From Hexactinellida sp. DTS-2022 (lineage: Eukaryota > Porifera > Hexactinellida): a DNA stretch of 64,000 nucleotides. The translations under genes and the position numbers were made by a program. Location: contig JAPNXP010000013.1 of NCBI GenBank assembly GCA_028753945.1, positions 1,178,001 to 1,242,000 of the forward strand, read 5' to 3'. This document shows, one piece after another, positions 1-10,758 of the stretch; the first letter of the stretch is position 1; each line of letters opens with the position of its first letter. The notes under the pieces are model-generated. The model worked only from the letters and a program-made list of their open reading frames with translations. It had not been told where the DNA came from and did not search any database.

Positions 1-291
1 ATTATTATAGCATTTGAAAGCTATACGTTGATTATTTAGCAAGGGAATTTGCTAGTAGATCTGAAATACTTAGAAAGATCTATGGAAATTTCAGTCTACT
101 TTTGATATTATTTTTGAATTTTATCTTATTAATAAGTAATATAAAGTGTGGTACTTCATCCTCCCACTATTTACGGATTTACGGCCATGCAAATAGATAC
201 TTTGGATAAAGAATTCAGCAATGGATGCTAATTAGACACAAGGACCTTGCATAAATGATATTATTGAAACAATCCCTTTTATTTGAAAATA

Positions 292-456
292 CAGTGGATG
301 CCGGTTATAAGCACATCGTCGGGAACTGCACTTATGGTGCATATAACCGGCATGTGGTTATAACCAACACAAATTATACATGGCAAACGTTTTCCAACAT
401 AATGTGCTTATATCCGATATGTTCTTATAACCGGTGTGCATATCCGACATCTACTG
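292..456. mobile_element. pogo/Tc1-like MITE, copy 1 of a family
   Basis: The ends CAGTGGATGCCGG and CCGACATCTACTG are inverted relatives, and both are flanked by TA. The interior repeats 'ccggttataagcac'. A second copy in reversed orientation lies at 30202..30375. The short open frame here is repeat sequence, not a gene. Confidence 0.75.
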
Positions 457-802
457 TATTGAAGCATTATGGGTGTTGAAAATGCCGAATCAAAATTTCT
501 GGGTCTTTATGCCTTGTGCAGGAATATGGAACAATACATACCAGGGTTTTATACAGAGGTTGGGGCATCCTGGCATCGCCCCTATTTTCCTTGGCGAATA
601 GCAATAGCACTCTACTGCTGGATCTAGTACTAGTACTCTAATATTGTTACTGGCTTCCAGGGGCTTTGCCCCTGGATCCCACTGGAGGGCTAACAGCGCC
701 CCCCTGACCCCCAGTTGGCGATGTGATTGTTTCTAGGATGCTAATGAGTAATCATAGGAAACTTTTCTGTATAAAATCCTGCATACTTTTTAATATTTAG
801 AG
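457..802. other. Non-coding, GC-richer patch
   Basis: No gene seen. It includes a short palindrome (ccaggggctttgcccctgg, near 658) followed by a C-rich stretch, probably the eroded end of another repeat. Confidence 0.4.
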
Positions 803-955
803 CAGGGTTTTTTTTAAGGCCGATCTTGGTGTAAAATTTGCACTAAGATTTTTTGGAGTTACACCACGATTCGGGTCGGCAGCAGCCTCTGCAGTGTTGA
901 GTTACACCAAGGCCGCGCTGAGTTGCACCAAGGTCTCAACCTTAAAAAAACCCTG
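803..955. mobile_element. hAT-like MITE with perfect 8-bp target duplication
   Basis: The ends CAGGGTTTTTTTTAAGG and CCTTAAAAAAACCCTG are inverted repeats. ATTTAGAG lies directly on both sides (795-802 and 956-963). An 8-bp duplication with a CAGGG terminus fits the hAT superfamily. There is no coding capacity. Confidence 0.85.
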
Positions 956-1910
956 ATTTAGAGTGTTTCTAATAGCAAAAGTCGCACTCAGTACGCAGAG
1001 CCGAGAAAACAAGGTATCACTCGATATGGCTAGTAGCAATTTTGAGATCGGAATGTTACAACATTCCTACTGTTGCACTGGAATAACGAAGAATAATTTC
1101 CCCAAATATAGTAAATATTGCCCTCAAATGCTGGAAATTTAGTGCTGAGGACGAATCTGACAATATACAGTCGAAATGAATGCATTTGAATGGTCTATCC
1201 TTGGTTCATACTGCCGGAGAATTCCATTGGGCACTAATCTTTGACCCCCTGAATATTTCATTTTTCCATAAATTGGGCTATGCGCAATAGCTAAAGGTGA
1301 TCAGTAGCTAAAATGCAACAACTGTACATAATTGGGTGCTTTTATCTCAAAAATGCACAATCTTTTCACCAGACATATTGGAATATATGTATCGGTGGAT
1401 TATTGTCGTATATTTACTAAGTATTAGTCTATATTATAGTTCCGAAAATTGCGAAAACGTGTGTACGTCCTTTGCGGAAGTTATTTATAACATGCATAAG
1501 GTCAACATAATAATTCAAATCGAGTAAAGTGACGTTTGTCGTGATAAACAGCTGAATCCCTCGAAAGTAAATTTATGATGACGTCATAAACAAAAATACA
1601 GATGACGTCTGATTAAAATAATTTATACATCAATCGATAGGTTTTCTTACGCCCTATTCAAATATACAACTTTCATGTCATGGCGACATATAGATCAATA
1701 GTTATTACCGATAGTATGAAAAATTAGTCGTGTGATGACGTCACCGTTTGTGTGAAAACCAACAATTTTCAAAAATGTTGTCTGGGCTTAAACTATTCCT
1801 AGTGACCTAAAGTATCAATTAAAACCTTAAAAAGTTTGGTTAGGCACTTCCTTAGATGGTTAGGGTTTTTACCCTGTATATATTCATGAAGATTCATGAA
1901 CAAATACAAA
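956..1910. other. No gene recognised
   Basis: AT-rich sequence with no supported coding region. It contains several 'tgacgtca'-type 8-mers (near 1577, 1603 and 1735), which I do not interpret as regulatory without other support. Confidence 0.3.
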
Positions 1911-2098
1911 TACAGGTAAACCTCCCAAAGCGGCACCTCCGAGTAGCGGCAACCTCCGAGAAGCGGCACAAAATAATTCTCCCGATGGGTGCCGCTTTGG
2001 GAGTTTTACCTTACGAGCAACCTCCCAAAGCGGCAACCTCCGAGAAGCGGCACAAAATTATTCTCCCGATGGGTGCCGCTTTGGGAGGTTTACCTGTA
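1911..2098. mobile_element. Dimeric Tc1/pogo-like MITE
   Basis: It starts TACAGGTAAACCTCCCAAAG and ends with the reverse complement before TA. Inside, a hairpin unit of about 95 bp ('cctccgagaagcggcacaaaat') occurs twice in the same orientation, so the element looks like a head-to-tail dimer. Confidence 0.75.
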
Positions 2099-2522
2099 AT
2101 TATTAATTAACTATACCAACAAATAAATAAGTAAATTTCGCAATTCCATTAGTATAAACGAATGCTTCTTTCCTTCCCACTATCAAATTGATATAAAACT
2201 TTATCAAAATTTATGTTCTGTGTATACTTTTGAGTTTTGACCCAAATGCGAGAAAACCCAAGTTTGATCGGTGAGTATTCAAAATGGATCTTTCAGTTCC
2301 AACTAATTCATATCAAAACTGATAATTAAGGTTCACACAACAGCCAAAAGTTACTACTGTTGCAAACAAATTATATATGTTCTTATGATATGAGCTGAGG
2401 CCACCAACTAGTATGAAGCGATTCAGGCGGTTCATTGAACCAGAGGCCCCCAAGGGTTCCAAAATTCCCCATATGCGGATATACTTCAATCATAATTCAT
2501 GATAACAGTTATGTTATTTGAT

Positions 2523-2747
2523 AAGTATTTGTACACTCCCCGGCCAAAGGTACAACAAAATTTTTATAGTAACAGAAACGGTTTTTAGCATAAATATTAC
2601 GTTTGTAGATGCTTCTACTTGGATATTTATATTTTAAGTATTTGTACACTCCCCGGCCAAAGGTACAACAAAAATTTTATAGTAACAGAAACGGTTTTTA
2701 GCATAAATATTACGTTTGTAGATGCTTTTACTTGGATATTTATATTA
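2523..2747. repeat. Direct tandem duplication of the element's left end, period about 113 bp
   Basis: The block beginning 'aagtatttgtacactcccc' occurs at about 2523 and again at about 2636 with very few differences. The Tc1-like terminus is therefore duplicated head to tail. Confidence 0.85.
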
Positions 2748-2801
2748 ATTAAACGAAATGTTCAGTACGATAAAATAGCAAATTTTTGTCATTTGAATTT
2801 T

Positions 2802-3305
2802 ACTAGCGCGCTTCGCTTGGTAGGTCGCTTCGCGACAGAACACAACCACACACACCAACCGCTTTGCGGTTGTTGTGTGGTTTAAGCACTTCTAACTTTA
2901 TTATAAAGCGTAAATAGGCCTAAATAGTCAAATTTAACAATGTGTAATTCTAATGATTACGTCATCATGCGATAATGAGTTAGCATATTGGTAATCTGGT
3001 TTGACCAACATGTCCGCATCATTTAATGTACATGTTCTATTAAATTTTCCGATTTTTATCTCTTAGAGAGCGCGTATTATGTGCGATTAAGAGGCTTTTC
3101 AGGGTTCTCGAAATGTGACAATGACGTCATAACTTGTCGAGGTGTGAGAAATTTTGAGTAGAAACCTCAACTTGTTGGCGGGTGCCAAAAGTTATCCCTA
3201 TATGCCAAAAATCACATTTGGAAACCGTCCAGTTTCTTCAATCAACTCGGAACATACAAACAAATATATATACACACCCACCCTTGTGTTTTAATAGTAT
3301 AGATG
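2802..3305. mobile_element. Helentron-like non-autonomous element (short form)
   Basis: It starts with the GC-rich hairpin motif 'actagcgcgcttcgcttgg...gtcgcttcgcgacag', followed by 'aacacaaccacacacaccaaccgctttgcggttg'-type palindromes. It ends near 'tgttttaatagtatagatg'. Related 5' blocks occur near 14642, 31357 and 43904. Placing it with Helentron/HINE elements is inference from architecture. Confidence 0.5.
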
Positions 3306-3333
3306 TAGTAAGCTCATTAACTATATGTTGAGC

Positions 3334-3605
3334 CATAGCATTCTATACATAAGGCAATGGTACGCACTCAAATTTCTGGACCAGGGATTAACTAGTATAG
3401 TCAACTAAATAGATGCTCAAAAAATATGCGTCTTGTATATGACTACCTAACTGTCCTTTATAAAAAAACAATTACATAAGTAGAAGCACCCTGGATTAGT
3501 TATTTCGAAGAATAATTGAGTTGCATCTATTTAGTTGACTATACTAGTTAATCCCTGGTCCAGAAATTTGAGTGCGTACCATTGCCTTATGTATAGAATG
3601 CTATG
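3334..3605. mobile_element. Foldback MITE with long, nearly perfect arms
   Basis: The arm starting CATAGCATTCTATACATAAG at 3334 is repeated in reverse complement ending at 3605. Arms are about 85-90 bp with a loop of about 100 bp. GTTGAGC flanks both ends (3327-3333 and 3606-3612), a 7-8 bp target duplication. Confidence 0.85.
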
Positions 3606-3873
3606 GTTGAGCTAATTAAATATTTAATTTCGGATACTCATGAGGCATTTAGAATATACAAATTATGATTTCCAATTTGAATAGCACGGGTCCAATTACT
3701 CTAGGTGATAAATTTCTAATCATTAGGATTATTTTCTACTGAGATACAGACACATTCCAATTTCTGATACTTGTGCCACAAGTGGCACATGGCAGGGACA
3801 CTTACGCCACTTCACTGTTATTGGATAAAAATGATCTGGAATCACAATCTTTAAAAATTCCTAAATATAGCAA

Positions 3874-3979
3874 TATAGTCGACTCCGCTTAATACAGTGA
3901 CCTCGGGACCACGTTAATTTGACCCGATTGAGCGGAGAAATCTATTAATCGGTGGCTCTATTAAGCGGAGTCGACTGTA
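3874..3979. mobile_element. pogo-like MITE, about 106 bp
   Basis: The inverted ends TATAGTCGACTCCGCTTAAT and ATTAAGCGGAGTCGACTGTA include the TA dinucleotide. This family (CAGTNGACTCCGCTTAAT) recurs at 55808, 62775 and elsewhere in the window. Confidence 0.8.
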
Positions 3980-4523
3980 TTTAAACTTTAAAGTCATTTC
4001 AAGATAGTAAAATGACCCTTAATACGCTGTAAGAAGATTATTGTGTCTGCATTACAATGCCAGTTGTTCAAATACTTTTGGCCAGGGAGTGTACATATAA
4101 ATATTTGTTTATTATCCGGATTTTTTTTTTTAACATTTGCATATTTTTAGAAAATGTTTACAAGCAGCAGTTGGCTTCAGCATATTTACCAGAGCTTCAC
4201 AAACTTTGAAACTGAGGGTAGGCATACATAATTTTAATGAGAAAAACTCGTCGAGATCACCTTGGCGTACTTACTTGTTATTCTTTCGGGGGCGTGCGTG
4301 ATCGCTCGATAGTCACGCCAAAGAACGGGAAACGGACATCTCGGTTCAGGACAGATTGGTACAAGACAGTTCGGTACACAATGTTATTCTTATATAATGT
4401 AACCACTGTACATGGACTGTTACTCTCTATATATACTTAAGTATTTACTCAAAACTTTTATCCTTTGTCCCGTAACAACTTTATATATGGGTTTAAACAC
4501 CCAGAGGCGTTCATGGCATGGCT

Positions 4524-4653
4524 AAAAAAATCCAAAATTGCAGCTGTGCCGATAGCATTTTCCTTTGGAGGCACTATCAATTAACCAACCACCAAATTAT
4601 AGTGCCTCCAAACGAACATGTGTCGGCACAGCTGCAATTTTGGATTTTTTTAA
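4524..4653. repeat. Hairpin repeat, copy 1 of 3
   Basis: The arms 'aaaaaaatccaaaattgcag' and its complement enclose GCTGTGCCGA and CTTTGGAGGCACTAT stems. Other copies lie at 48651..48758 and 63288..63413. The long stem could fold as RNA, but its spread in copies argues for a MITE. Confidence 0.75.
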
Positions 4654-4763
4654 AGTTCCCAAGCGAGCTTTTAATATTATTTCTGTTCCCCTAATATCAA
4701 CTTCGCCTATAAAACAACCAAATTTCATGCAAAATTCGAGTTGCTAATAAAGCAATTCCACTG
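4654..4763. mobile_element. Right half of a CAGTGGAATTGC-type MITE
   Basis: It matches the right part of the complete copy at 47865..48200, from 'aagttcccaagcgagctttt' to 'gcaattccactg'. The left half is replaced by the hairpin repeat. Confidence 0.65.
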
Positions 4764-5091
4764 TTTTTATATATTTATCGTTGAATTGTATTTGCATTCA
4801 TACAACAGATATTGATAGAAGCCTGTATATGTTAAACTTATTTGCATCCATATTAAATGTGTATAAAAATAGAACATATTTTCAATTGCGGCTAAGGTAA
4901 TTATATATAACAGTTCATTTTTGCCAGTTACTACCAAATGGAAACAATTCTCATCTAAGCTAAGTGAAATGTAATATGTACCGAACTGTCTGGTATTGGA
5001 TGTCCTTGTACCGAATCTTACGTACGAATGGTCTGTACTGAATTGTCCATGTACCGAGATGTCCGTATCTCCCCACGAACAGAATAACAAG

Positions 5092-5280
5092 CATGTCAAA
5101 GGAGATGGTGGTGCTGTGGAATTAACTGAAGCTCAACTCAGCTTCTACGATGGATGGTATTGGGACATAAAGTTTCGCGGGTCATTGCTGGGTTTGAGAT
5201 TGAACAATATGTCATAAGAAATAAGAAAGGTCCAGGTGCTCTCCGCTACGAGGAAGTCCATAGTGTATACACAGCAGAGG
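5092..5280 (+). pseudogene. Possible coding remnant with a frameshift
   Basis: Frame 1 reads about 40 residues ending in DGWYWDIKFRGSLLG before a stop. The neighbouring frame continues FEIEQYVIRNKKGPGALRY, then EEVHSVYTAEVLNR. The two halves read like one protein interrupted by a one-base shift near 5190 or by a missing intron boundary. The copy ends where a hAT-type terminus (CAGAGGTTCTCAACC) begins. I do not recognise the family. Confidence 0.3.
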
Positions 5281-5446
5281 TTCTCAACCGGGGGGGAAAT
5301 CCTTAACAGGGAGGAATTTCACATAAACCTAGATGTTCACTTAGAATTAGAATATGTACCACTTAGTTCTAATAATACTTGGTTCTAATAGTTCTAATAA
5401 TTAGAACCACTGCCTTAGACATCAGGATGTGCAGGGCTGAATATTG

Positions 5447-7203
5447 TCACTTGATGAGCATCTCTCCTACGTAACACATGTGATGCTTTAATGAAGGAGT
5501 CAGTTGTGCCAGCATTTGCTGTGTTTGCTTGGTCAATTGCACTTTTCCCAAATCACTTCCTTCTAGCAAATCTCCCAAGGTTCGTAGTGCTGCCATTTCT
5601 GTGTGTAGTCCTCCAAGCATGATCATTTCCATTATATATTGGTAGCAAGCAACTACAGGTATTTGGCCTGGAATAAGAAATTGAACCAAACGGTTTACTA
5701 TGTTCATTGAATGCAGAATCATTTTCTTCTTGGAAAAGGGTAAGCAAAATCGGAATGTCTGATGGGATCTTTCGAGTGTCTGCAATTCTAATTGCATGGA
5801 ATGCTATCCATAACACACACATATCCTGTAGCTCTTCTGCAATATCACGCTCCAGTATTTCTTTGACGTGATTAAACCACTGGTATTTAACTGATGGATC
5901 TGCACAAAGGTATTGGAATTGTTGTTGGAGGAAAATAAGGTTGATTTTCCAAGGCTGCACCGGGGGTATGCCAGGGTTGCCAACCCTCCCGCTTTGTTGC
6001 CTTTTTTTCTCCAATCCTCCCGAACTCCCGCCAAACTTTTCAAACTCCCGCTTTTTTGGAAATTGTTTCTATATTATTGTTTTATGATACATAAGTAAAT
6101 AACTGGATTTTTTGCTAAAATTAGTCAAGATACGAGTACCAAGGTTTGTTCTATGTAAGTTAGTTAAGATTCTTTAGCCCCTTATTAATACACTGTAATT
6201 CGAATTTGGAAGAAATTCTTAAAAATATCCCTGATGGCCTTCCGCTTACTTCCTCCAGAAAGTAGTTACGTATACTAGATACGATGCTGAATTTTTTATA
6301 GTTTAGTTTATATGTCGATCTATGCAACCACGGGTGGATTAAGTTTACAACACATTTTACAAATCTGATGGCCTAATCGTCATGAAATTCCTAGAAATCT
6401 AAAGAAAAATGTCGATAAATTACGAGAACTTTCGAAGATATTTAAACTGCTACATCTACGATTCTACGTTTATCTGATAAAAAAACATAATTTGTAAAAA
6501 ATTATAATTCATTCATCTAGCTATTTCGTTTTTGTTGTATTATTGCATAGATTTGGTGAATACGAGATACGCGGGAAAAATTTGATAGATACAACTATAA
6601 AAATAAGCGTTTCCTAATTGTAGATATTCAAACATAAAAAATAATCATTCTGTTTCGTTCTATTCATGATAGATTCAAAGAAATGGCATATATTTTAAGT
6701 CTCCCGCTTTTCTCCCGTTTTTTCATCTTCGACCTCCCGCTTTTTTCGTAAAATTCCCGCCAAAATAGCAAAATCTCCGCTTTTTTGTGTTTTCAGAGGT
6801 TGGCAACCCTGGGATATGCCAGTGTATTCACTGGGTAATGGGATATACCTTTGTCAGACTGGCACAGAACATGTGGTATAAGTGTTCTCGCCTGGCCCAT
6901 GTTATCATTAGTTGGATGCTGAAAAAATGAGCTTCCGGTGCCATGCAAGAAACCTCTCGCAGTTGTAGAACTAGGATTGTGGTCGATAGTGTCGACAGCA
7001 TTCGCTGTAAACAATTTTTTCTTAAGATTTCTAAGCCATACAAGCGTTTCCAGCTTCAAACCTTTCCTATTTTTCAAGTCTGTATAAATTTCCAGAACTT
7101 TACTGTAAAATATTGATAAACTAAAATTACAGAGTTTGTCAATTATACCTCTTTTCTTGGTTATCCGTGTAAAAGAAGGCAATAGTATATCGGAACATAA
7201 ATC
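5447..7203 (-). CDS. 3' end of an unrecognised helical protein gene (three exons)
   Basis: Three exons on the minus strand fit together in phase: 7203..6832, 5954..5699 and 5667..5447. The 5' limit is a candidate acceptor before GATTTATG. The first exon ends ...ISHYP and the second starts PWKINLIF. The third carries CYQYIMEMIMLGGLH and ends GEMLIK then a stop. The sequence is Leu-rich and helical, with no signal peptide or membrane segment and no motif I can assign. The introns would be 29 nt (before a MITE landed in it, now 877 nt) and 31 nt. Both have GT...CAG borders and both are needed to keep the frame. If such short introns are not spliced in this organism, the alternative is a frameshifted pseudogene. 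Upstream exons were not found. Confidence 0.55.
5972..6811. mobile_element. hAT-like element inside an intron
   Basis: The ends CAGGGTTGCCAACC and GGTTGGCAACCCTG are perfect inverted repeats. Flanking 8-mers are GGGTATGC (5964-5971) and GGATATGC (6812-6819), a target duplication with one change. The subterminal sequence is rich in 'cccgcttttt'. No transposase is present. Confidence 0.85.
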
Positions 7204-8160
7204 CTGTATTATTCCTTTCTCACTTCAATCGAATTCGGATAAACACACCAGGGGCGTCGATTTGAAAAGAAGATTGGGGGCGAACATCATGTTGTCTCAT
7301 ATTAGTGAAACGCGTAGTTTCGCCCTGAGATGGAATCGGTCATTAAGTTAGGGTTGCCAGATTCCAAAATGCACGAACCCGGACAAAATTTAGACTTTAC
7401 AAAATATTCATGTTACTTTAACTAAAAAGTGGCGTATCTCTCTGAAACTGGGGGGCAAGCCTAAATATTTGAGGCACGATTATCTTTCACGAGATAATAA
7501 GTCGTATTTTAAATGAAATTTGTTTGCCAATAGAAGAACTTGCTATTAGTGGTACATAACTAACATTAAATGTTTGATTTTTGATAGAAAACAACTTGCT
7601 AGTGGAAATAATGGGAATACATAACCTACCTATAGTGGGTGGGACAATTTGTATTTTGCATTGGTTGAAGCAATGAAAGTTTCTTCACAGATTATTTTGT
7701 TGTACAGACAGGCCCGGCGGAAGCAAAATTAAGGTAGTACGGCAAAATTCTACAGAGGAAAAAACTGGTACCGTACGGCAATTTTCCACGCCTGCAAATA
7801 GGTAGCTATAACAATTCTGAAAAATCTATGTTGACTAATTCATTGAATAATTCCCGTAATAATGAATAATTCATTAATAATTCAATAATTCCTGAATTAT
7901 TCATCTTATGAAAAAAGTGGTACGGCAATTGCCGTACCTGTCGTCAGAGTCGTAACAAGAAATTATAGCGCCCGGGGCCAGAAACAAAAAATGCGCCCCT
8001 AAATAGATTGGCTTTTAGGCACTGGAATGAGATTGCAATATTTACATACTATTTACATGCTTAAATCTAAATACCGTTCTCATATATTTTGGATCTTATG
8101 ATAAAATATTTCATTAATATATTTCTAAATTGTTAATAATTTGGATTGTATACTGTAAAC
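7204..8160. other. No gene recognised; MITE debris
   Basis: Between about 7730 and 7950 lies an inverted pair of 'gtacggcaattgccgtac'-like motifs, probably an eroded MITE. The rest is AT-rich and carries no supported feature. Confidence 0.35.
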
Positions 8161-9127
8161 AGAGGGTCCGAATAGATCGGAACCCGTATCCATATAGGCT
8201 AGAGGTGCACCGGATCCGGATCCGGCCGGATTTCCCGATTTGTGGTGGACTCGGGATCCGGCCGGATCCGAGATGAGGTTACCGGATCCACCGGATCCGA
8301 ATCTGTACGCGTAGAAAATGTTTAATTGATTTTATTAATCAATAAGTAGCCTCTAATTACTTACAAAAACTATCCAATAGTGACATACTCTACGCCATTT
8401 CAAATTTATTTTAATTTTATGAAGTAATAGGAGACATAAACTATTTAAATGTCTTTGATTGGCAGATTGAGGAAAATATGGATAAGAAACTTCGAACTCA
8501 CGTTTGATCTGGATTGCTTAAAAAATGTATTATTTTGAATAGACAATTACTTACAGTGGAACTCGCTTAGTTGCTACTCGGCTTAAGACGTACTCTCGGA
8601 TAATACGCACTATTCTCTAATTTCGAATTTTCCCCCAATCAGATGTATTATAAATAATTCGGTTAATAACTAATCGGATAAGTTCTTCGGATAAGACCTA
8701 CCGATTTTTATTCTCTAGTAAAAATATATCTATTATATTTCGGTTGGTACGTACTTAAAAACTGTCAGCTGGACTCAGTTAGTAATTTGATTAAGTGTGT
8801 ACGTGACAACTATAATTCTTTAATCTTATCGTAAGATTTGTTAGAGTCTTTTATTCCCTACATCGTGTTCATTTCATCTAACAAGTCCGTATTAGACTGA
8901 TGGAATATGCGAAAGCGGATCCGGATCCGGTAAATCCGGTTCCGGCCGAATCTGTAGATCCAGGATCCGGCGAGATCCGGATCCGGCCGGAACCAAAAAA
9001 GTGGATCCGGTGCATCTCTAATATCCGCTCCAAAATCCATTTCATCTAGAATAAAAATTCCAAATCCGTTCCATACCGTAAATTACGAATTTGAAATCCG
9101 TAAATCCGTAATCAATACGGACCCTCT
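8161..9127. mobile_element. Outer MITE with AGAGGGTCCG ends
   Basis: The left end is AGAGGGTCCGAAT and the right end is ATACGGACCCTCT. Interior fragments repeat 'aaatccgtaaatccgtaat'. A related right end occurs at about 10655-10672. It hosts the inner element at 8200..9020. Confidence 0.6.
8200..9020. mobile_element. hAT-like element with CCGGATCCGG-rich ends
   Basis: The ends TAGAGGTGCACCGGATCC and GGATCCGGTGCATCTCTA are inverted. Flanking 8-mers ATATAGGC and ATATCCGC match at 6 of 8. Both subterminal regions are dense in GGATCC and GGCCGGAT palindromes, while the core is AT-rich with no transposase. Confidence 0.7.
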
Positions 9128-9404
9128 CTACATTGCTGATTTTTAAATCTAATAAATCTTAATGAATTCCAAATCCATACGGATTTCCTGATTCAGAAGA
9201 CTTTGCAAAATGCAAATCCCTATATGGATTTCCGAATTCCATTCGAATTTCCAAAATTTAAACGTTGCCCAATCCATTTTTAATTGCATATGCATACAGA
9301 TATCTAGATGCAGATGGTTGATTTAGAAGTCTTTCTAGTATTTATCATGTGTATATTTGTTTAAATTTAGGAGGTACAAAGTACATTCTCAATCCAAAAA
9401 CCAT

Positions 9405-10492
9405 TACAGTGGAGCCTCCCATAACGGACACTCCAAATAGCGGACAACCTCTAAATAATAGGGCTGTACCGGATATCCGGTTCTAATCCGGTATCCGGCT
9501 GAATCCGGCCAGTTACCGGATATCCGGCCGGAACCGGATATGAACAACTATCCGGCCGGATAACGGTCCCAATTGCATTTGTGTATGAATTAAAGAATAA
9601 CTATCTCTCCGAATATAAAGTGAATTTCCATAGCTCTAGGGTCATTAACTGTCCATTTCTTCTGTCGTTCTAATGTCTGGTACAGGTTTTCTTGTATAGA
9701 TATTCTTGGAGTAGAATTTAGATAATGTGTAAAAGCAGAACTAGTTGATTGAAAATATTATGATCACCTTGTTGTAAATTTCTACCAGAGGATTTTCATT
9801 ATTGTTTTTTTTTTGTAAATTTCTGGATGTGAATGTTTTATGTGGTTCCTCAGTGGTGACGTGCTATATATTTTAGGATTTTACCACGTGATATATGTAT
9901 TGGCATCACATTCATTACAGTGTGCTCTGAAAGAATCGTTCTTAGATAGTGAAAAAAATGCCAAATTCACTCACTCTGGGATTGATAAAAAATGCAATCT
10001 TTCAAGCTGATAGGAACAGCGATCAAAAAAAATATATAGGAGTCGAAAATATATATGTTATTGAAAATATCTTATTTACCAAAGGTGAATGCGATTGAAA
10101 GTATATTCATATAGTACTGTATCAATTGTGGAATCACATAAATTATTTTAGAAGTCTCGCTAAAAAAACACAGCTTAGTGTATGTACAAATTAATCAAGA
10201 CTAAGCAGAACTTGTTCTTGATGTGATATTATGGTATCATTTGTCAAATACATATTTAGCCGGATATCCGGCCGGATAACCGGATAATTGAGCACCGGAT
10301 ATCCGGATCCGGCCGGAGTAGAGAATCTCTAATCCGGTACAGCTCTACTAAATAACGGACAACCCTCGTGGCACGGATTTATTTATTTAGCATATGTCTA
10401 ATAGAAAAGCAACCTCTAAATAGCGGACAACCTCTAAATAACGGACAACGGTTCCGGTCCTAAGGTGTCCGTTGTTCAGAGGCTCTACGGTA
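9405..10492. mobile_element. Outer pogo/Tc1-like MITE, interrupted
   Basis: The left end TACAGTGGAGCCTCCCATAA pairs with the right end 'ttcagaggctctacggta'. Repeats of 'ctctaaataacggacaac' sit at both ends. An 889-bp element splits it. Confidence 0.7.
9459..10347. mobile_element. hAT-like element with CCGGATATCCGG-rich ends, perfect 8-bp duplication
   Basis: The ends TAGGGCTGTACCGGATA and the inverted CCGGTACAGCTCTA are flanked by CTAAATAA on both sides (9451-9458 and 10348-10355). Subterminal zones are packed with CCGGATATCCGG and GGCCGGA. It shares this style with the element at 8200..9020 but has a different terminal core. No ORF. Confidence 0.85.
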
Positions 10493-10674
10493 TAACATAT
10501 TACCATAAAGCATTTTTGATAAATTTGAGAATAATTTCAAAATCAATTAAAAATCCAATATTTACGGATTTTGGAACGGATTTGAGATTTTTTTCAAATC
10601 CGTTCCAAAATCCGTAAATTACGGATTTTGACGGATTCAAAATCCGTAAATCCGTAATCCATCCGGACCCTCTG
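10493..10674. repeat. ACGGATTT-rich repeat fragment
   Basis: It holds an inverted pair of 'ttacggattttggaacggat' and ends CATCCGGACCCTCT. This matches the right terminus style of the element at 8161..9127, so it is probably a truncated copy. Confidence 0.5.
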
Positions 10675-10758
10675 ACTGTAAACATTGGATTTAACGTCAT
10701 AGGCTTTATCGACAAATCGATGATAACTACTTTTCTCTTGCCCAGAGGTAAGTAACAG

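Larger units (their letters stand above)
2532..4093. mobile_element. Tc1-like composite element with nested insertions
   Basis: The left end TACACTCCCCGGCCAAAGG pairs with the right end 'ttttggccagggagtgta'. Related termini occur at 22878..23444. No transposase frame is seen. The interior holds a direct repeat, a Helentron-like fragment, a foldback hairpin and a pogo-like MITE, each listed separately. Confidence 0.55.

Noticed and set aside
7081-7140. 28-nt candidate intron (GTAATT...TTTACAG) upstream in the unrecognised gene
   Set aside because: Removing it brings a stop into frame, while reading through keeps the frame open.
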